From IMG/VR virus record IMGVR_UViG_3300033144_003328, positions 1 through 23,952 of that record: DNA of 23,952 nucleotides; one strand, given 5' to 3'. A model generated the notes under the pieces. The model saw only the letters and a list, made by a program, of their open reading frames with translations. It searched no databases and had not been told where the DNA came from. The translations under genes and the position numbers were made by a program. The DNA comes from a virus. How positions within the stretch are numbered: position 1 is the stretch's first letter; every line of letters starts with the position of its first letter. Positions 7,131 to 15,598 of this stretch are shown here, piece after piece.

Positions 7131-7592
7131 ATGGAAGAGCAAAGGAGAATCAAAGCAATCTTGAAGGTAGCTATCATTCTGCTCATCGGGTTGATAGTCC
7201 TTCTGGTCATCTTCAAGGATGCGAATGCCGCCAGCAAAGAGGTTAAGTGGAACCCTCCGATTGATAATTGCGATGCGACTCCACTCGCTGACCTTTCGGG
7301 ATTTACTGTCTGGTGGGGCCAGACCCCCAGACCCCCAGACCCTCCGTCGAGTTGTTCTGCATTTGTGGATGAGACCCTCTACCCTAATTCTTTCATGGTG
7401 GGTCCGTCCGATACTCAGGCGGTGATTAGCGTTTTTGATGAGGAGGTCGAGCGGACTTTCTTCATTGCCATAACGGCATGGGATAGCAAGGGCAATCAAA
7501 GTCAGTATTCAAATGAACTGGAGTGGATTGTCCCTCCTATGATGGTGGCCCCGAACCGCCCGACAAACCTTCGGGATGTGATGGCTCCATAG
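7131..7592 (+). CDS. Signal-anchored FN3-like exported protein (153 aa)
   Basis: The N-terminus has a basic start (MEEQRRIKAILK) and a strong hydrophobic segment (about residues 12-27). A possible AxA cleavage site (ANA|A, about 32-35) follows, so the protein is either secreted or membrane-anchored. The remaining part reads like a fibronectin type III or similar beta sandwich: LSGFTVWWGQT, then ERTFFIAITAWDSKGNQSQYSNEL (about 111-134), the classic C-terminal strand pair of FN3 domains. A Pro-rich linker and a short tail end it. I start at ATG 7131 because GGGAGG is 5 bases upstream. In phages such proteins may sit in the virion or act at the host envelope. No catalytic motif is seen. Confidence 0.75.
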   Translation: MEEQRRIKAILKVAIILLIGLIVLLVIFKDANAASKEVKWNPPIDNCDATPLADLSGFTVWWGQTPRPPDPPSSCSAFVDETLYPNSFMVGPSDTQAVISVFDEEVERTFFIAITAWDSKGNQSQYSNELEWIVPPMMVAPNRPTNLRDVMAP

Positions 7593-7629
7593 GTTTTGGA
7601 GTCTTCGGGATAATCTGGTGGAGGAGAAA

Positions 7630-7977
7630 GTGGAAAACATAACTACAGAGCGGGCAGTAGTCATTTCCCTTGAGGAGCCTGCCTCTATTGCCTACCTGAA
7701 CATCTACGATGAGGGAGATGTCTGGGAGAAAACCAGGGGGTGCGAAGACTGCCCCCCTGAGTGGATGGCAAAATGCTGCAAGGACTGCTTTGCATTCGTG
7801 CCAGAAAGAGGGTGTCTACTGCACCCAATAAAGACAAAGCCATTTGAATGTGTAGTTGTTCCTGCTCCCAATATTTGCAGGCGCAACTGCATATTGGAAT
7901 TCAAATGCGTTAAAGGACCGAAGAAGGGTTTGGTCAGAAGGGTGATGGATAGTGGCGATGTTTTCGTGGCTACATAG
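7630..7977 (+). CDS. Cys-rich protein resembling the YkgJ-type metal-cluster fold (115 aa)
   Basis: A small protein with eleven Cys residues, most arranged as C-x2-C-x7-CC-x2-C, then C-LLHPIKTKPFEC-VVVP and a final pair (CRRNC) with one more Cys after. The order of a Cys cluster with CC, then GC-x-x-HP, then a late Cys followed by a hydrophobic-Pro is similar to YkgJ/UPF0153 proteins, which are thought to bind zinc or an iron-sulfur cluster. The similarity is by eye only. Start GTG 7630 is preferred over GTG 7618 because GGAGG stands 5 bases upstream of it. The end overlaps the start of the giant appendage gene by 20-26 bases. A metal-binding or redox role is inferred, and its purpose in a phage structural operon is unknown. 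Confidence 0.7.
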   Translation: MENITTERAVVISLEEPASIAYLNIYDEGDVWEKTRGCEDCPPEWMAKCCKDCFAFVPERGCLLHPIKTKPFECVVVPAPNICRRNCILEFKCVKGPKKGLVRRVMDSGDVFVAT

Positions 7978-10900
7978 TTGGCTGAAAAGCCTGCCCAAGT
8001 TCATCCACCTGTGCTGGTGGTTTGATAAGCATGGGCTACCCGTGCCGCCTTACTTTGTTGGCGGGATGGCTGTCAACAATTCTGAAAGTTGGATAATTGG
8101 AGATAATGACAATGCCGACCCAGACCTCGGGGCATTTGATACCGAGGAAACTGGAAGGATTGACCAACCCAAATCAACTAACTTTGCCCTGCGGTTCCAG
8201 ATTTCAGAATCGGGCGGGGGAACATATAACCAGTCTTGGCAGTTATGGGGAAGCGCGACCGATGACATCGGAACAGCCACACAGATTGATACTGGAGCGA
8301 CTACGGCATGGGCTCAGATAATCGATGGAACACCCACGGATGCGACCCCGACCACAGCCAATGTAATATCAGCAGGGCCGGGCTCGTGGCTAGATGGTGA
8401 GTACTGCGAATCCGATTCCACCGGCAGCATCAGCCTCGTCTCTCAGTACACGGAAATAATGTTCAGCGTTCAATTCACGGCATCCGCCGGGGACGAAACC
8501 CCTTATTACTTCTGGATTAAAGACGGCGCTGGTGACATGGACAATTACAATGAGGGTAGCTCTTGTAATGTCACCACCGAGGCAGCTACCGGCAACATCT
8601 ATAATGAAGAAGTAATTCTTACCGCCAACGCCACCTGCGAATCTGCGGCGGTAAAGACGTCGGAGGCTTCGGTCATTCTCACGGCTGATGCGACCCAAGC
8701 AGGGTCAGCAGTTCTGGCGGCTGTAGGAGCGGTGCTCCTGACTGCAGCGGCTCTAATCACCCCGGTCGGGAATCTCACGATGGAGGAGGCGGTATCACTA
8801 TCTGCTAATGCTACCGCTACAGCTTCAGAAAACAAAACCATAGAAGTGGCGACCACCCTTACTGCTGATGCCTCTATTACTTGGGTTGATGAAATTGCAG
8901 AGGATGACCTTGAGTTTGACATTGATACGGGAGGGCTCGGGGACTACCTCAGCCTGAATGCTTTTGCTTCTGGGGAGGCGGATGATTTAACTGTCAGCCA
9001 GATAAAGCACAAGGCTATTTGCCGAGCAAGTGGGGATGCCGCAGATACTACTTTATTTGACACAGAAGGCTGGACGACTGATGTTGATTATGACCTCACT
9101 ATTGAGGCGGCGGTTGGCGAGGAAGCGGGACCGAGTTGGGATACCTCGAAATACAGGTTACAACCGACGGCGGTTCTAAGGGCGATATTTGCGAGGGGGT
9201 GCGACTTCCTGACCTTGCGAGGCTTGCAGATAGGAACCTCGGCGGGGATTCAGCAAATCACGATTGATTGTTATGATGTTGGGGTGGGGGCGGTTCACAC
9301 TATTGACTCCTGTTTCATTCAGGGAATACATACCGGAGATAATTCGGATAGTGTTACGGCGGTCTATGCGAACGACGCCGAACTGACGCTCAATATTATC
9401 AACTCCGTTCTGGCTAATGATACAGTTCACGCTTCCTCCGGAGTGGTGAGAACTTCAAATAGTTCTTATATCCTGAACATGGACAACTGCACCCTCCTTG
9501 CTTTGTCGGGCGGGGGGTATGGTGTACTTGTAGGGGATTCGGTGACCGCCAATATTCGTAACTGCTATATTGGCGGGGCGACTCTGGATATAACAGGGGA
9601 CGGGGTAAAGAACCTTACCACCGTGGCCACCTCCGACACCACGGGCTCGGCCGGGCTTCAGACTATTCTTGCCTCCACCGATGCGGGCGAAGCCCAATTT
9701 GTCAATGTTGGTATCGATACCCTTGATGCCACCATCGGAACCCGCTCCGCCCTCCTCTTAGTAGGGACAGACCTTACCGCCGACTATTTGGTGGATATGG
9801 TAGGGACCACCCGCTCAGATGACACCGGAACCATTGCCTACGACATAGGGGCTATTCACCAGACCCTAGTTAATCCCATTGTGGATACAGATGGAAGCTC
9901 TGGGGATTTCGCTAGCCTTGATGCTTGGCAAAGTGGCCAGACCGGGGCAGAGTTGAACCTCGCTGGAAATAATAAATCGCATATTGTTGATTGCCAAGCC
10001 ACAACCTCAGCGGCTGATACTGCTGCTGCTACTATATCCGGATGGACGACCACGCCGACCAATGACCTTACTATAAGGCAAGCAACCTCCGACCGGCATG
10101 GTGGAATTTATAATGACTCATTTTATAGGATAGAAAGAACGGGAGACTGCCTTTCTATAAATGATGCGGATATCAATATTACTGTTGATGGGCTACAAAT
10201 TAGAATTGCTTCCACCCTTGATTACAGCCAAGCATTCTATGTGGGAGGCACCACCACCGGAATTTTAAATTTTAAGAATTGCATTGCGGTTGGAGTTTTA
10301 TCTGGAACCGGCCAAGACCAATGCTATGGATTTGAAATATCTTATGTGGCTTCAGCCCGTGCTTCTGCATTAATAACTAATTATGAAAACTGCCTTGCTT
10401 ATGGATGGGACTCCGATAACGATAACAGTTATGGGTTCTTGTTCAATCAATATGCCGACGAGGTAAACGCCTTAAATTGCACCGCCTATGGAAACGACCG
10501 AGGGTTTAGTGCTTCCTCAACTGGAAATACCGCCGTTGTGACAAACTGCATCGCCCGGAATAATCCGGGGTACGGGTTCGGACCTAATTGGGATTCCACC
10601 TCCGATTACAACACCGCTGACGACACCTCCGCCACCGATATAAACCTAACTCAGGACAGCGGTTCCCCTTGGAATAGTTCAGCCACCGTCGACGCTGATA
10701 TATTTGCGGATGCGGCGAGCGGTGATTTCCGATTGCTTCTTGATTCCATATTTGATTCTGTTGGTGTTAATTTATACAGCTTATTCCAGACTGATATTAA
10801 GGATGATGCAAGAGCAGACGCCGCTTTTGACCTTGGCGCATTCATTGCCGATTTCCTAGCGGGCACTTTCATTGATATTGATACTGGCGGGAATGGGGAT

Positions 10901-13702
10901 TATCTTTCCCTCAACGCATGGCAATCTGGGGAGGTCGGGACTTTATCAGCTCCCATGTTTGCCGAGTGTAGGGCTTCAGACAATTCTGCTGATACCACTG
11001 AGTTTATTCTGGCCGGATGGACTACCACCCCCACCAATAAATTAATAATTCGGCAGGCTGATTCTGACCGGCACGCCGGGGTCTGGGACCCGCTCCTTTA
11101 TAGGTTGGATGTCGCTACAACAAATCAAGCCTTCGCCCTGTACGATAGCGGAGTCACTACCTATGTTGACATTGATGGACTTCAGATTACGAGTACCGGG
11201 GGCGACAATGATGGGTGCTTGTATTTCTGGGATGGCACTTGGATTTCGACCGTTGAAAATTGTATCTTCCGAGGGCAGTCGGGCGGGGGCGGGCATTATG
11301 ATGGGATTCAGGTTTTCAACTCAACCAATTCCGTCATCGATATTTACAACTGCGTATTTTATGATTTCAATAATAACTCCGCTGATGGGGCCATCTCTGT
11401 TTGGGATTCCTCGGCGACAGTAAACGCCTACCATTGCACCGCCTATAATTGTTATCACTCATACGAGTATCAGGCTGGAACTTTCAATACTTGGAATTGT
11501 GCTTCGGTTGGACATACGACAGGATTTTCCGGGTCTGTTGGTGGGGATTATAACCTCTCCGATGGCGATGCTCCGGGAGGAAATTCAGTCAACTCCTCCC
11601 AGAGTGATGAGCAACTTTTCGTAGGTGCCCCGAATTTCATTTTTAATATAGCCGCCCAGAATTCAGACCTGTTTGATAATGGCGGCAATTATAGTGTCAC
11701 CACAGATATTGCGGGGACGACTAGGACGCAGGATGACATCGGGGCTTTCGGCTTCCTCGTTGGATTCGGTTCTATTGTTCAGGCGAAGACAGGCGGGACT
11801 GACGATTCCCCGGATGAAATAACTCTCACCTTTGACCAAACTGCAACCCTTGGAAACCTCCTTGTTGTTATCCATTTTACCGGGGACGCAAACAGCAACG
11901 CCCCTTCAGGTTATTCCGAGGCAGTCGTTATGACTGATTCTGGGAATACCGACGAGGGGGCGATTTATTACAAGATAAGCGATGGGACTGAAACATTGGC
12001 GGTTCCCGGTTCCGATTCGACCGATGAGCAGATGGCTATTTTCTATGAGATAGAGGGACCATTTGAGTCCTCGCCTCTGGACCAAACAATCGACGCTGGG
12101 CCACAGGACGATGATTCCGCCGAGTGCGGCACGACTGGAACGACCTCCCAGAATGATGAGATTGCAATTGCCGCTGTCACCATTCGCTCATCTTCGAATG
12201 AGTATGATGGTTGGAGCGACTCGTTCACTAATATGCGAGTGGCTCTTTCCAGCGTGGCAAAAGGAGTTTATGGGGCCACCAAATTACTGACTGTAACGGG
12301 AGCGGTGTCCACTACGCTGACGATGCTGGACACAGCGGTCCACATGGGCTCAATTGCCACCTTTAAAAAGGAAGGGGTAGGAGGAGAAACCTTTAATGAG
12401 GAAGTGACTTTGACATCGGTGGCCCTCCTAACAGGAATGGAATATTTGGAGGCTTCAGCTTCCACCACATTGTCCGCTAATGCCACCCTTGTCACCTTAG
12501 CGATAAAAACAGCGGAGGGCTCAACTGCCCTGACGGCTGATGCCGACCTCTCCGCTTCTGGGATAAAGGCAGTTGATGATTCCATATCTTTGACAGCGGA
12601 TGCAGATATCATCCCGACCGAGCAAGCGGATATGGTGGGGGAGGTTGCTCTGACCGCCGATGGTTCTTTGGCTGTGGCTGGAGAAGCGGACAAGGATGAG
12701 TCCGTTTCCCTTTCTGCTGTTGCCCAGATGCTTCAGGAGGCCGGGCTGGACTTGGATGGGGAGGTCACTCTTTCAGCAAATGCAGTCCTCGCTCTTGCGA
12801 ATATTGTTTCGAAGGATGTGTCAATCACCCTGACGGCTGATGCCTCCCTCTCTCCATCTGCTATCCTGACAGCTGAAGCCCTCCTGAATCTGGCCGCAGA
12901 TGCGGGGGTCTCTGCTTCCGCCCTTGTAGAGATGGATGTAGCGCTCACGCTGGCGGCTGATGCTGGGCTCTCCGCCTCTGGGGCTCTGGAATTATTCCTG
13001 ACGGTCTCCTTGGATGGGGCGGCGACCATCGCATGGGTAGATGAACTGATTGAAGCAGGGGAGTGGTTTGAGGAGATAACCCTGACCGCTGATGCTTCTC
13101 TATCTGCTTCCGCCATCATGACTGCTTTTGGAGAAGCCATCCTGACAGCTAATGCTTCCCTGGCGGCTTCTGGACTGTTGGAAATGTATGAGGCAATCTC
13201 CCTCCTTGCTAATGCTCAGGCGGCCATGGCCGGGGGGATAGTGCTGGAAGATGAAATCACCTTGACCGCCGCCGCCGTTCTTTCATGGCTCGACGAAATC
13301 TCTTTCGAGGAAGCGATAACTCTGACCGCTGATGCAGGACTCTCGACTTCAGGGACCAAGGTGAGTGAGGGCATTATCTCCCTGACCTCGGATGCTGGGA
13401 TAACGGCGGTCGGGGCTTTGGATGCGGTGGGCAACATTATTCTTTCTGCGGATTCCACCTTGGCGGTAGTCGGAACATTGGAAATGGATGAGAGCATCAT
13501 CCTGAATGCAGATGCGGTTCTCCCCTTCTTGGGTAATCTTGAGACGGGGGAATCAATCATCCTCTCCAGTATCGCTTCGATGTCGGCGGAGGGAATTATT
13601 CTAATAACCACCATTCCGAAAGCAGAATTTATCGTGGCGGCCGTTGAGACGAATTATATAGTTCTCAAACCAAAGACCGATTATATCTCGGAGGATAACT
13701 AA
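7952..13702 (+). CDS. Giant multi-domain fibrous appendage protein (about 1,914 aa) with beta-helix modules and LTADA repeats
   Basis: A very large, probably virion-surface protein (tail or head fibre, or adhesin). Domain order: a beta-sandwich-like N-terminus (to about residue 222); five 20-residue LTADA-type repeats (223-322); three related modules starting at about 323, 644 and 974. Each module opens with D-x-D-x-GG-x-GD-x-x-SL-x-A and a GWTT motif, then runs through Asn/Cys-rich beta-helix-like turns, and two of the three close with a GTTR-type segment and DIGA. Another beta-sandwich region follows (about 1272-1474), then twenty more LTADA repeats (about 1487-1890) and a short tail. There is no signal peptide or intramolecular chaperone motif that I recognise. 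The start is uncertain: GTG 7952 or ATG 7958, both with weak ribosome sites and overlapping the previous gene. It is acidic and rich in Ser, Thr, Ala and Asp. Confidence 0.85.
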   Translation: MAMFSWLHSWLKSLPKFIHLCWWFDKHGLPVPPYFVGGMAVNNSESWIIGDNDNADPDLGAFDTEETGRIDQPKSTNFALRFQISESGGGTYNQSWQLWGSATDDIGTATQIDTGATTAWAQIIDGTPTDATPTTANVISAGPGSWLDGEYCESDSTGSISLVSQYTEIMFSVQFTASAGDETPYYFWIKDGAGDMDNYNEGSSCNVTTEAATGNIYNEEVILTANATCESAAVKTSEASVILTADATQAGSAVLAAVGAVLLTAAALITPVGNLTMEEAVSLSANATATASENKTIEVATTLTADASITWVDEIAEDDLEFDIDTGGLGDYLSLNAFASGEADDLTVSQIKHKAICRASGDAADTTLFDTEGWTTDVDYDLTIEAAVGEEAGPSWDTSKYRLQPTAVLRAIFARGCDFLTLRGLQIGTSAGIQQITIDCYDVGVGAVHTIDSCFIQGIHTGDNSDSVTAVYANDAELTLNIINSVLANDTVHASSGVVRTSNSSYILNMDNCTLLALSGGGYGVLVGDSVTANIRNCYIGGATLDITGDGVKNLTTVATSDTTGSAGLQTILASTDAGEAQFVNVGIDTLDATIGTRSALLLVGTDLTADYLVDMVGTTRSDDTGTIAYDIGAIHQTLVNPIVDTDGSSGDFASLDAWQSGQTGAELNLAGNNKSHIVDCQATTSAADTAAATISGWTTTPTNDLTIRQATSDRHGGIYNDSFYRIERTGDCLSINDADINITVDGLQIRIASTLDYSQAFYVGGTTTGILNFKNCIAVGVLSGTGQDQCYGFEISYVASARASALITNYENCLAYGWDSDNDNSYGFLFNQYADEVNALNCTAYGNDRGFSASSTGNTAVVTNCIARNNPGYGFGPNWDSTSDYNTADDTSATDINLTQDSGSPWNSSATVDADIFADAASGDFRLLLDSIFDSVGVNLYSLFQTDIKDDARADAAFDLGAFIADFLAGTFIDIDTGGNGDYLSLNAWQSGEVGTLSAPMFAECRASDNSADTTEFILAGWTTTPTNKLIIRQADSDRHAGVWDPLLYRLDVATTNQAFALYDSGVTTYVDIDGLQITSTGGDNDGCLYFWDGTWISTVENCIFRGQSGGGGHYDGIQVFNSTNSVIDIYNCVFYDFNNNSADGAISVWDSSATVNAYHCTAYNCYHSYEYQAGTFNTWNCASVGHTTGFSGSVGGDYNLSDGDAPGGNSVNSSQSDEQLFVGAPNFIFNIAAQNSDLFDNGGNYSVTTDIAGTTRTQDDIGAFGFLVGFGSIVQAKTGGTDDSPDEITLTFDQTATLGNLLVVIHFTGDANSNAPSGYSEAVVMTDSGNTDEGAIYYKISDGTETLAVPGSDSTDEQMAIFYEIEGPFESSPLDQTIDAGPQDDDSAECGTTGTTSQNDEIAIAAVTIRSSSNEYDGWSDSFTNMRVALSSVAKGVYGATKLLTVTGAVSTTLTMLDTAVHMGSIATFKKEGVGGETFNEEVTLTSVALLTGMEYLEASASTTLSANATLVTLAIKTAEGSTALTADADLSASGIKAVDDSISLTADADIIPTEQADMVGEVALTADGSLAVAGEADKDESVSLSAVAQMLQEAGLDLDGEVTLSANAVLALANIVSKDVSITLTADASLSPSAILTAEALLNLAADAGVSASALVEMDVALTLAADAGLSASGALELFLTVSLDGAATIAWVDELIEAGEWFEEITLTADASLSASAIMTAFGEAILTANASLAASGLLEMYEAISLLANAQAAMAGGIVLEDEITLTAAAVLSWLDEISFEEAITLTADAGLSTSGTKVSEGIISLTSDAGITAVGALDAVGNIILSADSTLAVVGTLEMDESIILNADAVLPFLGNLETGESIILSSIASMSAEGIILITTIPKAEFIVAAVETNYIVLKPKTDYISEDN
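8618..8917 (+). repeat. Five tandem 60-base repeats coding 20-residue LTADA units (first block)
   Basis: Five consecutive units, each exactly 60 bases, beginning LTANA, LTADA, LTAAA, LSANA and LTADA. The last (ASITWVDEI) ends right where the first beta-helix module begins (base 8918). The units are diverged at the DNA level, so this is an old protein repeat rather than a recent slippage array. Confidence 0.85.
8918..9870 (+). repeat. Beta-helix-like module A of the appendage protein
   Basis: First of three related modules: opens DIDTGGLGDYLSLNA, then CRASGDAADTT, GWTT, several Asn/Cys-containing short turns, and a closing GTTRSDDTG with YDIGAIH. Similar to modules B (9881) and C (10871). The fold (parallel beta-helix) is inferred from composition and turn spacing. 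Confidence 0.6.
9881..10859 (+). repeat. Beta-helix-like module B of the appendage protein
   Basis: Second module, opening VDTDGSSGDFASLDAWQSGQ, with GWTTTPTNDLTIRQA and SDRHGG shared nearly word for word with module C, Asn-Cys turns (NFKNC, NYENC, LNC, TNC), and a closing FDLGAF. It is closer to C than to A. Confidence 0.6.
10871..11760 (+). repeat. Beta-helix-like module C of the appendage protein
   Basis: Third module, opening IDIDTGGNGDYLSLNAWQSGE, followed by GWTTTPTNKLIIRQADSDRH (compare module B), Asn-Cys turns (VENC, YNC) and a closing GTTRTQDDIGAFG. The three openings show the gene grew by module duplication. Confidence 0.6.
12410..13621 (+). repeat. Twenty tandem 60-base repeats coding 20-residue LTADA units (second block)
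   Basis: Counting from the Leu of each LTADA-like core, twenty units follow one another; nineteen are exactly 20 residues and one (LDGAATIAWVDELIEAGEWF region, near 13010) is 24. The consensus core is L-[TS]-A-[DN]-A followed by a loose LSASG and a charged turn. The region is Ala/Ser/Thr/Asp-rich with almost no aromatic or Cys residues. The same unit makes the five-copy block at 8618-8917. Confidence 0.9.
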
Positions 13703-14007
13703 TGGGAATGGAATCTCACTTTCATCGGAAGCAACCGGTAGAGGCTTATACCATCACCGAGGACTTCGGGATGTATCGGCTGGAGAGCGCCGAGGGCATT
13801 ACCAGTCAAGTAGTCACGGCGGCGGATTCGGAGGGGAACGATGTGACCTCTTCTTTGCTTGGGAATATTTCCCGAGCGGATGACATTATCAGCATCCCCA
13901 TTCTGGCGAGTGGTGAGGACAGGTTCGATATCAAAATCGTTGTCACCACCGATGCCGATAGCATCTACGAGCAGGACTTGGTCTTGGAGGTAATCGACCG
14001 ACCATGA
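13702..14007 (+). CDS. Hypothetical small beta-rich protein (101 aa)
   Basis: An unrecognised 101-residue protein. Residues 14-60 alternate in a beta-like way with Thr/Ser/Val and the stretch DSEGNDVTSSLL. The end (FDIKIVVTTDADSIYEQDLVLEV) also looks like beta strands, so an Ig-like or fibre-accessory domain is plausible. The start overlaps the stop of the giant appendage gene (TAATG), with GGAGG seven bases upstream; a second ATG stands two codons later. The stop overlaps the next gene by four bases (ATGA). The tight coupling to the appendage gene suggests a partner or assembly factor for the appendage, but this is inference. Confidence 0.7.
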   Translation: MGMESHFHRKQPVEAYTITEDFGMYRLESAEGITSQVVTAADSEGNDVTSSLLGNISRADDIISIPILASGEDRFDIKIVVTTDADSIYEQDLVLEVIDRP

Positions 14008-14669
14008 GCGAGCGATGGCGAGGATACTGGGCGGCCTCTGAGATATGGAAAGACAGAGATGTCTTTATCATCGGGGGAGGTCCGTCCTTGAAGGAGATGG
14101 GGAGCCTCTCTTGCATCTGGCATCGCCCAGTCATCGGAGTGAACAATGCTTTTGAACTCGGCCCTTGGATTGATGTGATTTATTTCGGGGACAGGCCTTG
14201 GTGGAAGCGCCATGGGGTGAGAGCCCTTGCTCATCCCGGAATGATAGTCACAAGCTACAACTCAAGGAAGGGTCTGCTCCACCCAGATATAAAGACAATG
14301 GGCCGAGCGAATCGCCAGGGACTCCACTGGAGGTCCAATACTCAATTATGTTGGAATCGGAATAGCGGAGCATCCGCCATCAATCTCGCCTACCATTTCG
14401 GAGCGAGGAGAATCATCCTCCTCGGGTTCGATATGAAGAAGCGGGAGGGAGCCGGGAACCGGGGACATAATTGGCATGAATATCATGCTTCGTATAAAGC
14501 CCCCCGCGGAGATATCTACCAGAAGAAATTCCTCCCGGGTTTCAATATCATCAAGATGGATTTGGAGACCATAGAGAAGGAGACCGGGAGGAAGGTCGAG
14601 ATATTGAATGCGACTCCAGATAGCGACCTGGTCATCTTCCCCATGGTGGACTTGAGGGATGTGGCATGA
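14004..14669 (+). CDS. DUF115/MptE-like glycosyltransferase-type protein, copy 1 (221 aa)
   Basis: Shows the nucleotide- or sugar-nucleotide-binding start VFIIGGGPSL (about residues 20-29), then NNAFELGPW, IYFGDRPWW, the central SGASAINLAYHFGA and IILLGFDMK (about 140-149), and a NWHEYH segment. This order is found in DUF115 proteins, a group that includes the bacterial Maf flagellin glycosyltransferases and archaeal MptE-like enzymes. The GGGPSL motif also recalls GT42 sialyltransferases. It is clearly a paralogue of the protein at 19779-20435. It starts with ATGA overlap from the previous gene and its stop overlaps the Mu F-like gene. A sugar-transfer role is likely but the donor and acceptor are unknown; it lies directly downstream of the appendage gene pair. 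Confidence 0.8.
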   Translation: MSERWRGYWAASEIWKDRDVFIIGGGPSLKEMGSLSCIWHRPVIGVNNAFELGPWIDVIYFGDRPWWKRHGVRALAHPGMIVTSYNSRKGLLHPDIKTMGRANRQGLHWRSNTQLCWNRNSGASAINLAYHFGARRIILLGFDMKKREGAGNRGHNWHEYHASYKAPRGDIYQKKFLPGFNIIKMDLETIEKETGRKVEILNATPDSDLVIFPMVDLRDVA

Positions 14670-15598
14670 GCCAGATTGACCGAGTGCATAGAGCCCTGAC
14701 TAATCGGGACCCGACCCGAACCGTCACTCTGAGGAATGAGTTCATGGTGGATATGACTCGGAGGCTCAGGGCACATGCTCAAGATATCAAGACTTCGATT
14801 GTGGAATTTGATGTTCTGGGATTGAGGGGCCGGGAAGATATCCTCACCCTCGCCCCGGCTGACCCGGGGAGGTTCATTTATAAGACGACCGCCGAGAAGC
14901 TGGATGAGTTCATGGTCTGGCTCAAGGGCGAGCAGACCAAGGGCATCTTGGAAATCATCCAGACCGGGACGGGCCCGGAGCCTTGGACGAATACCTACAT
15001 CCGCTCGTCATATCAGAAGGGGATGGTCGAGGGGCGGGCTCAGCTGAGAGCGCTCGGGGTCGATGTTCCGATGGATACGATTCAGGGCGGAGGGATAGCC
15101 GGAGCTTTCCAGCAACCGATGAGAGCGGAGACGGCGGCCCTTCTCTATTCCAGAACCTACGAACAGCTGGTCGGAGTCACCGCAGATATGGACGCCGCCA
15201 TCTCTCGGGTCCTCTCTCAGGCAATCATCGAGGGGGTAGGTCCAGAGGAGGCGGCCCGAAGGTTGGCGAAGATAGAGGGCGTGGGAATCACCCGGGCTCG
15301 GCTCATCGCTCGGACAGAAATGGTCTACGCTTTCAATATGGGGGCGCTCACAGAATACGGAATGGCCGAAGGAATTATCGGCGAACAGATTTTTGTGAAG
15401 TGGATGACTGCCCGGGATGAGAGAGTCCGGAAGAAGGGCTTACGCAAATGGAATCATCTGCGCCGGCATGGGAAAATGTTCACTCAGGCGGACGGGATGA
15501 GTATGTTGGGAGACCCAAATTGTCGTTGCTTCTTGCCACCTTACATCCCGTCGATTCAGGGGGTGATGCCCCTCTCTCGGGCGGCTAATTTTAGGTAG
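14666..15598 (+). CDS. Minor head protein, phage Mu gpF-like (head morphogenesis)
   Basis: A minor capsid protein needed for prohead assembly in Mu, SPP1 (gp7) and relatives, usually encoded beside the portal. The family signature is in the C-terminal third: ITRARLIARTEMVYAFNMGAL (first residues about 210-219), then KWMTARDERVRKKG, HLRRHGKMF, and the closing GDPNCRCFLPP. The N-terminal 200 residues are helical. At 310 residues it has a normal length. The ATG overlaps the stop of the DUF115-like gene (ATGA at 14666-14669). It is unusual that about 9 kb, including the appendage gene, separates it from the portal. No ADP-ribosyltransferase or other fused domain is seen. Confidence 0.9.
   Translation: MSQIDRVHRALTNRDPTRTVTLRNEFMVDMTRRLRAHAQDIKTSIVEFDVLGLRGREDILTLAPADPGRFIYKTTAEKLDEFMVWLKGEQTKGILEIIQTGTGPEPWTNTYIRSSYQKGMVEGRAQLRALGVDVPMDTIQGGGIAGAFQQPMRAETAALLYSRTYEQLVGVTADMDAAISRVLSQAIIEGVGPEEAARRLAKIEGVGITRARLIARTEMVYAFNMGALTEYGMAEGIIGEQIFVKWMTARDERVRKKGLRKWNHLRRHGKMFTQADGMSMLGDPNCRCFLPPYIPSIQGVMPLSRAANFR

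Noticed and set aside
8618-13621. Diversity-generating retroelement target or CRISPR-like array
   Set aside because: The repeats are coding and diverged with a 60-base period without identical spacers or repeats, and no reverse transcriptase or template repeat is visible in the window.
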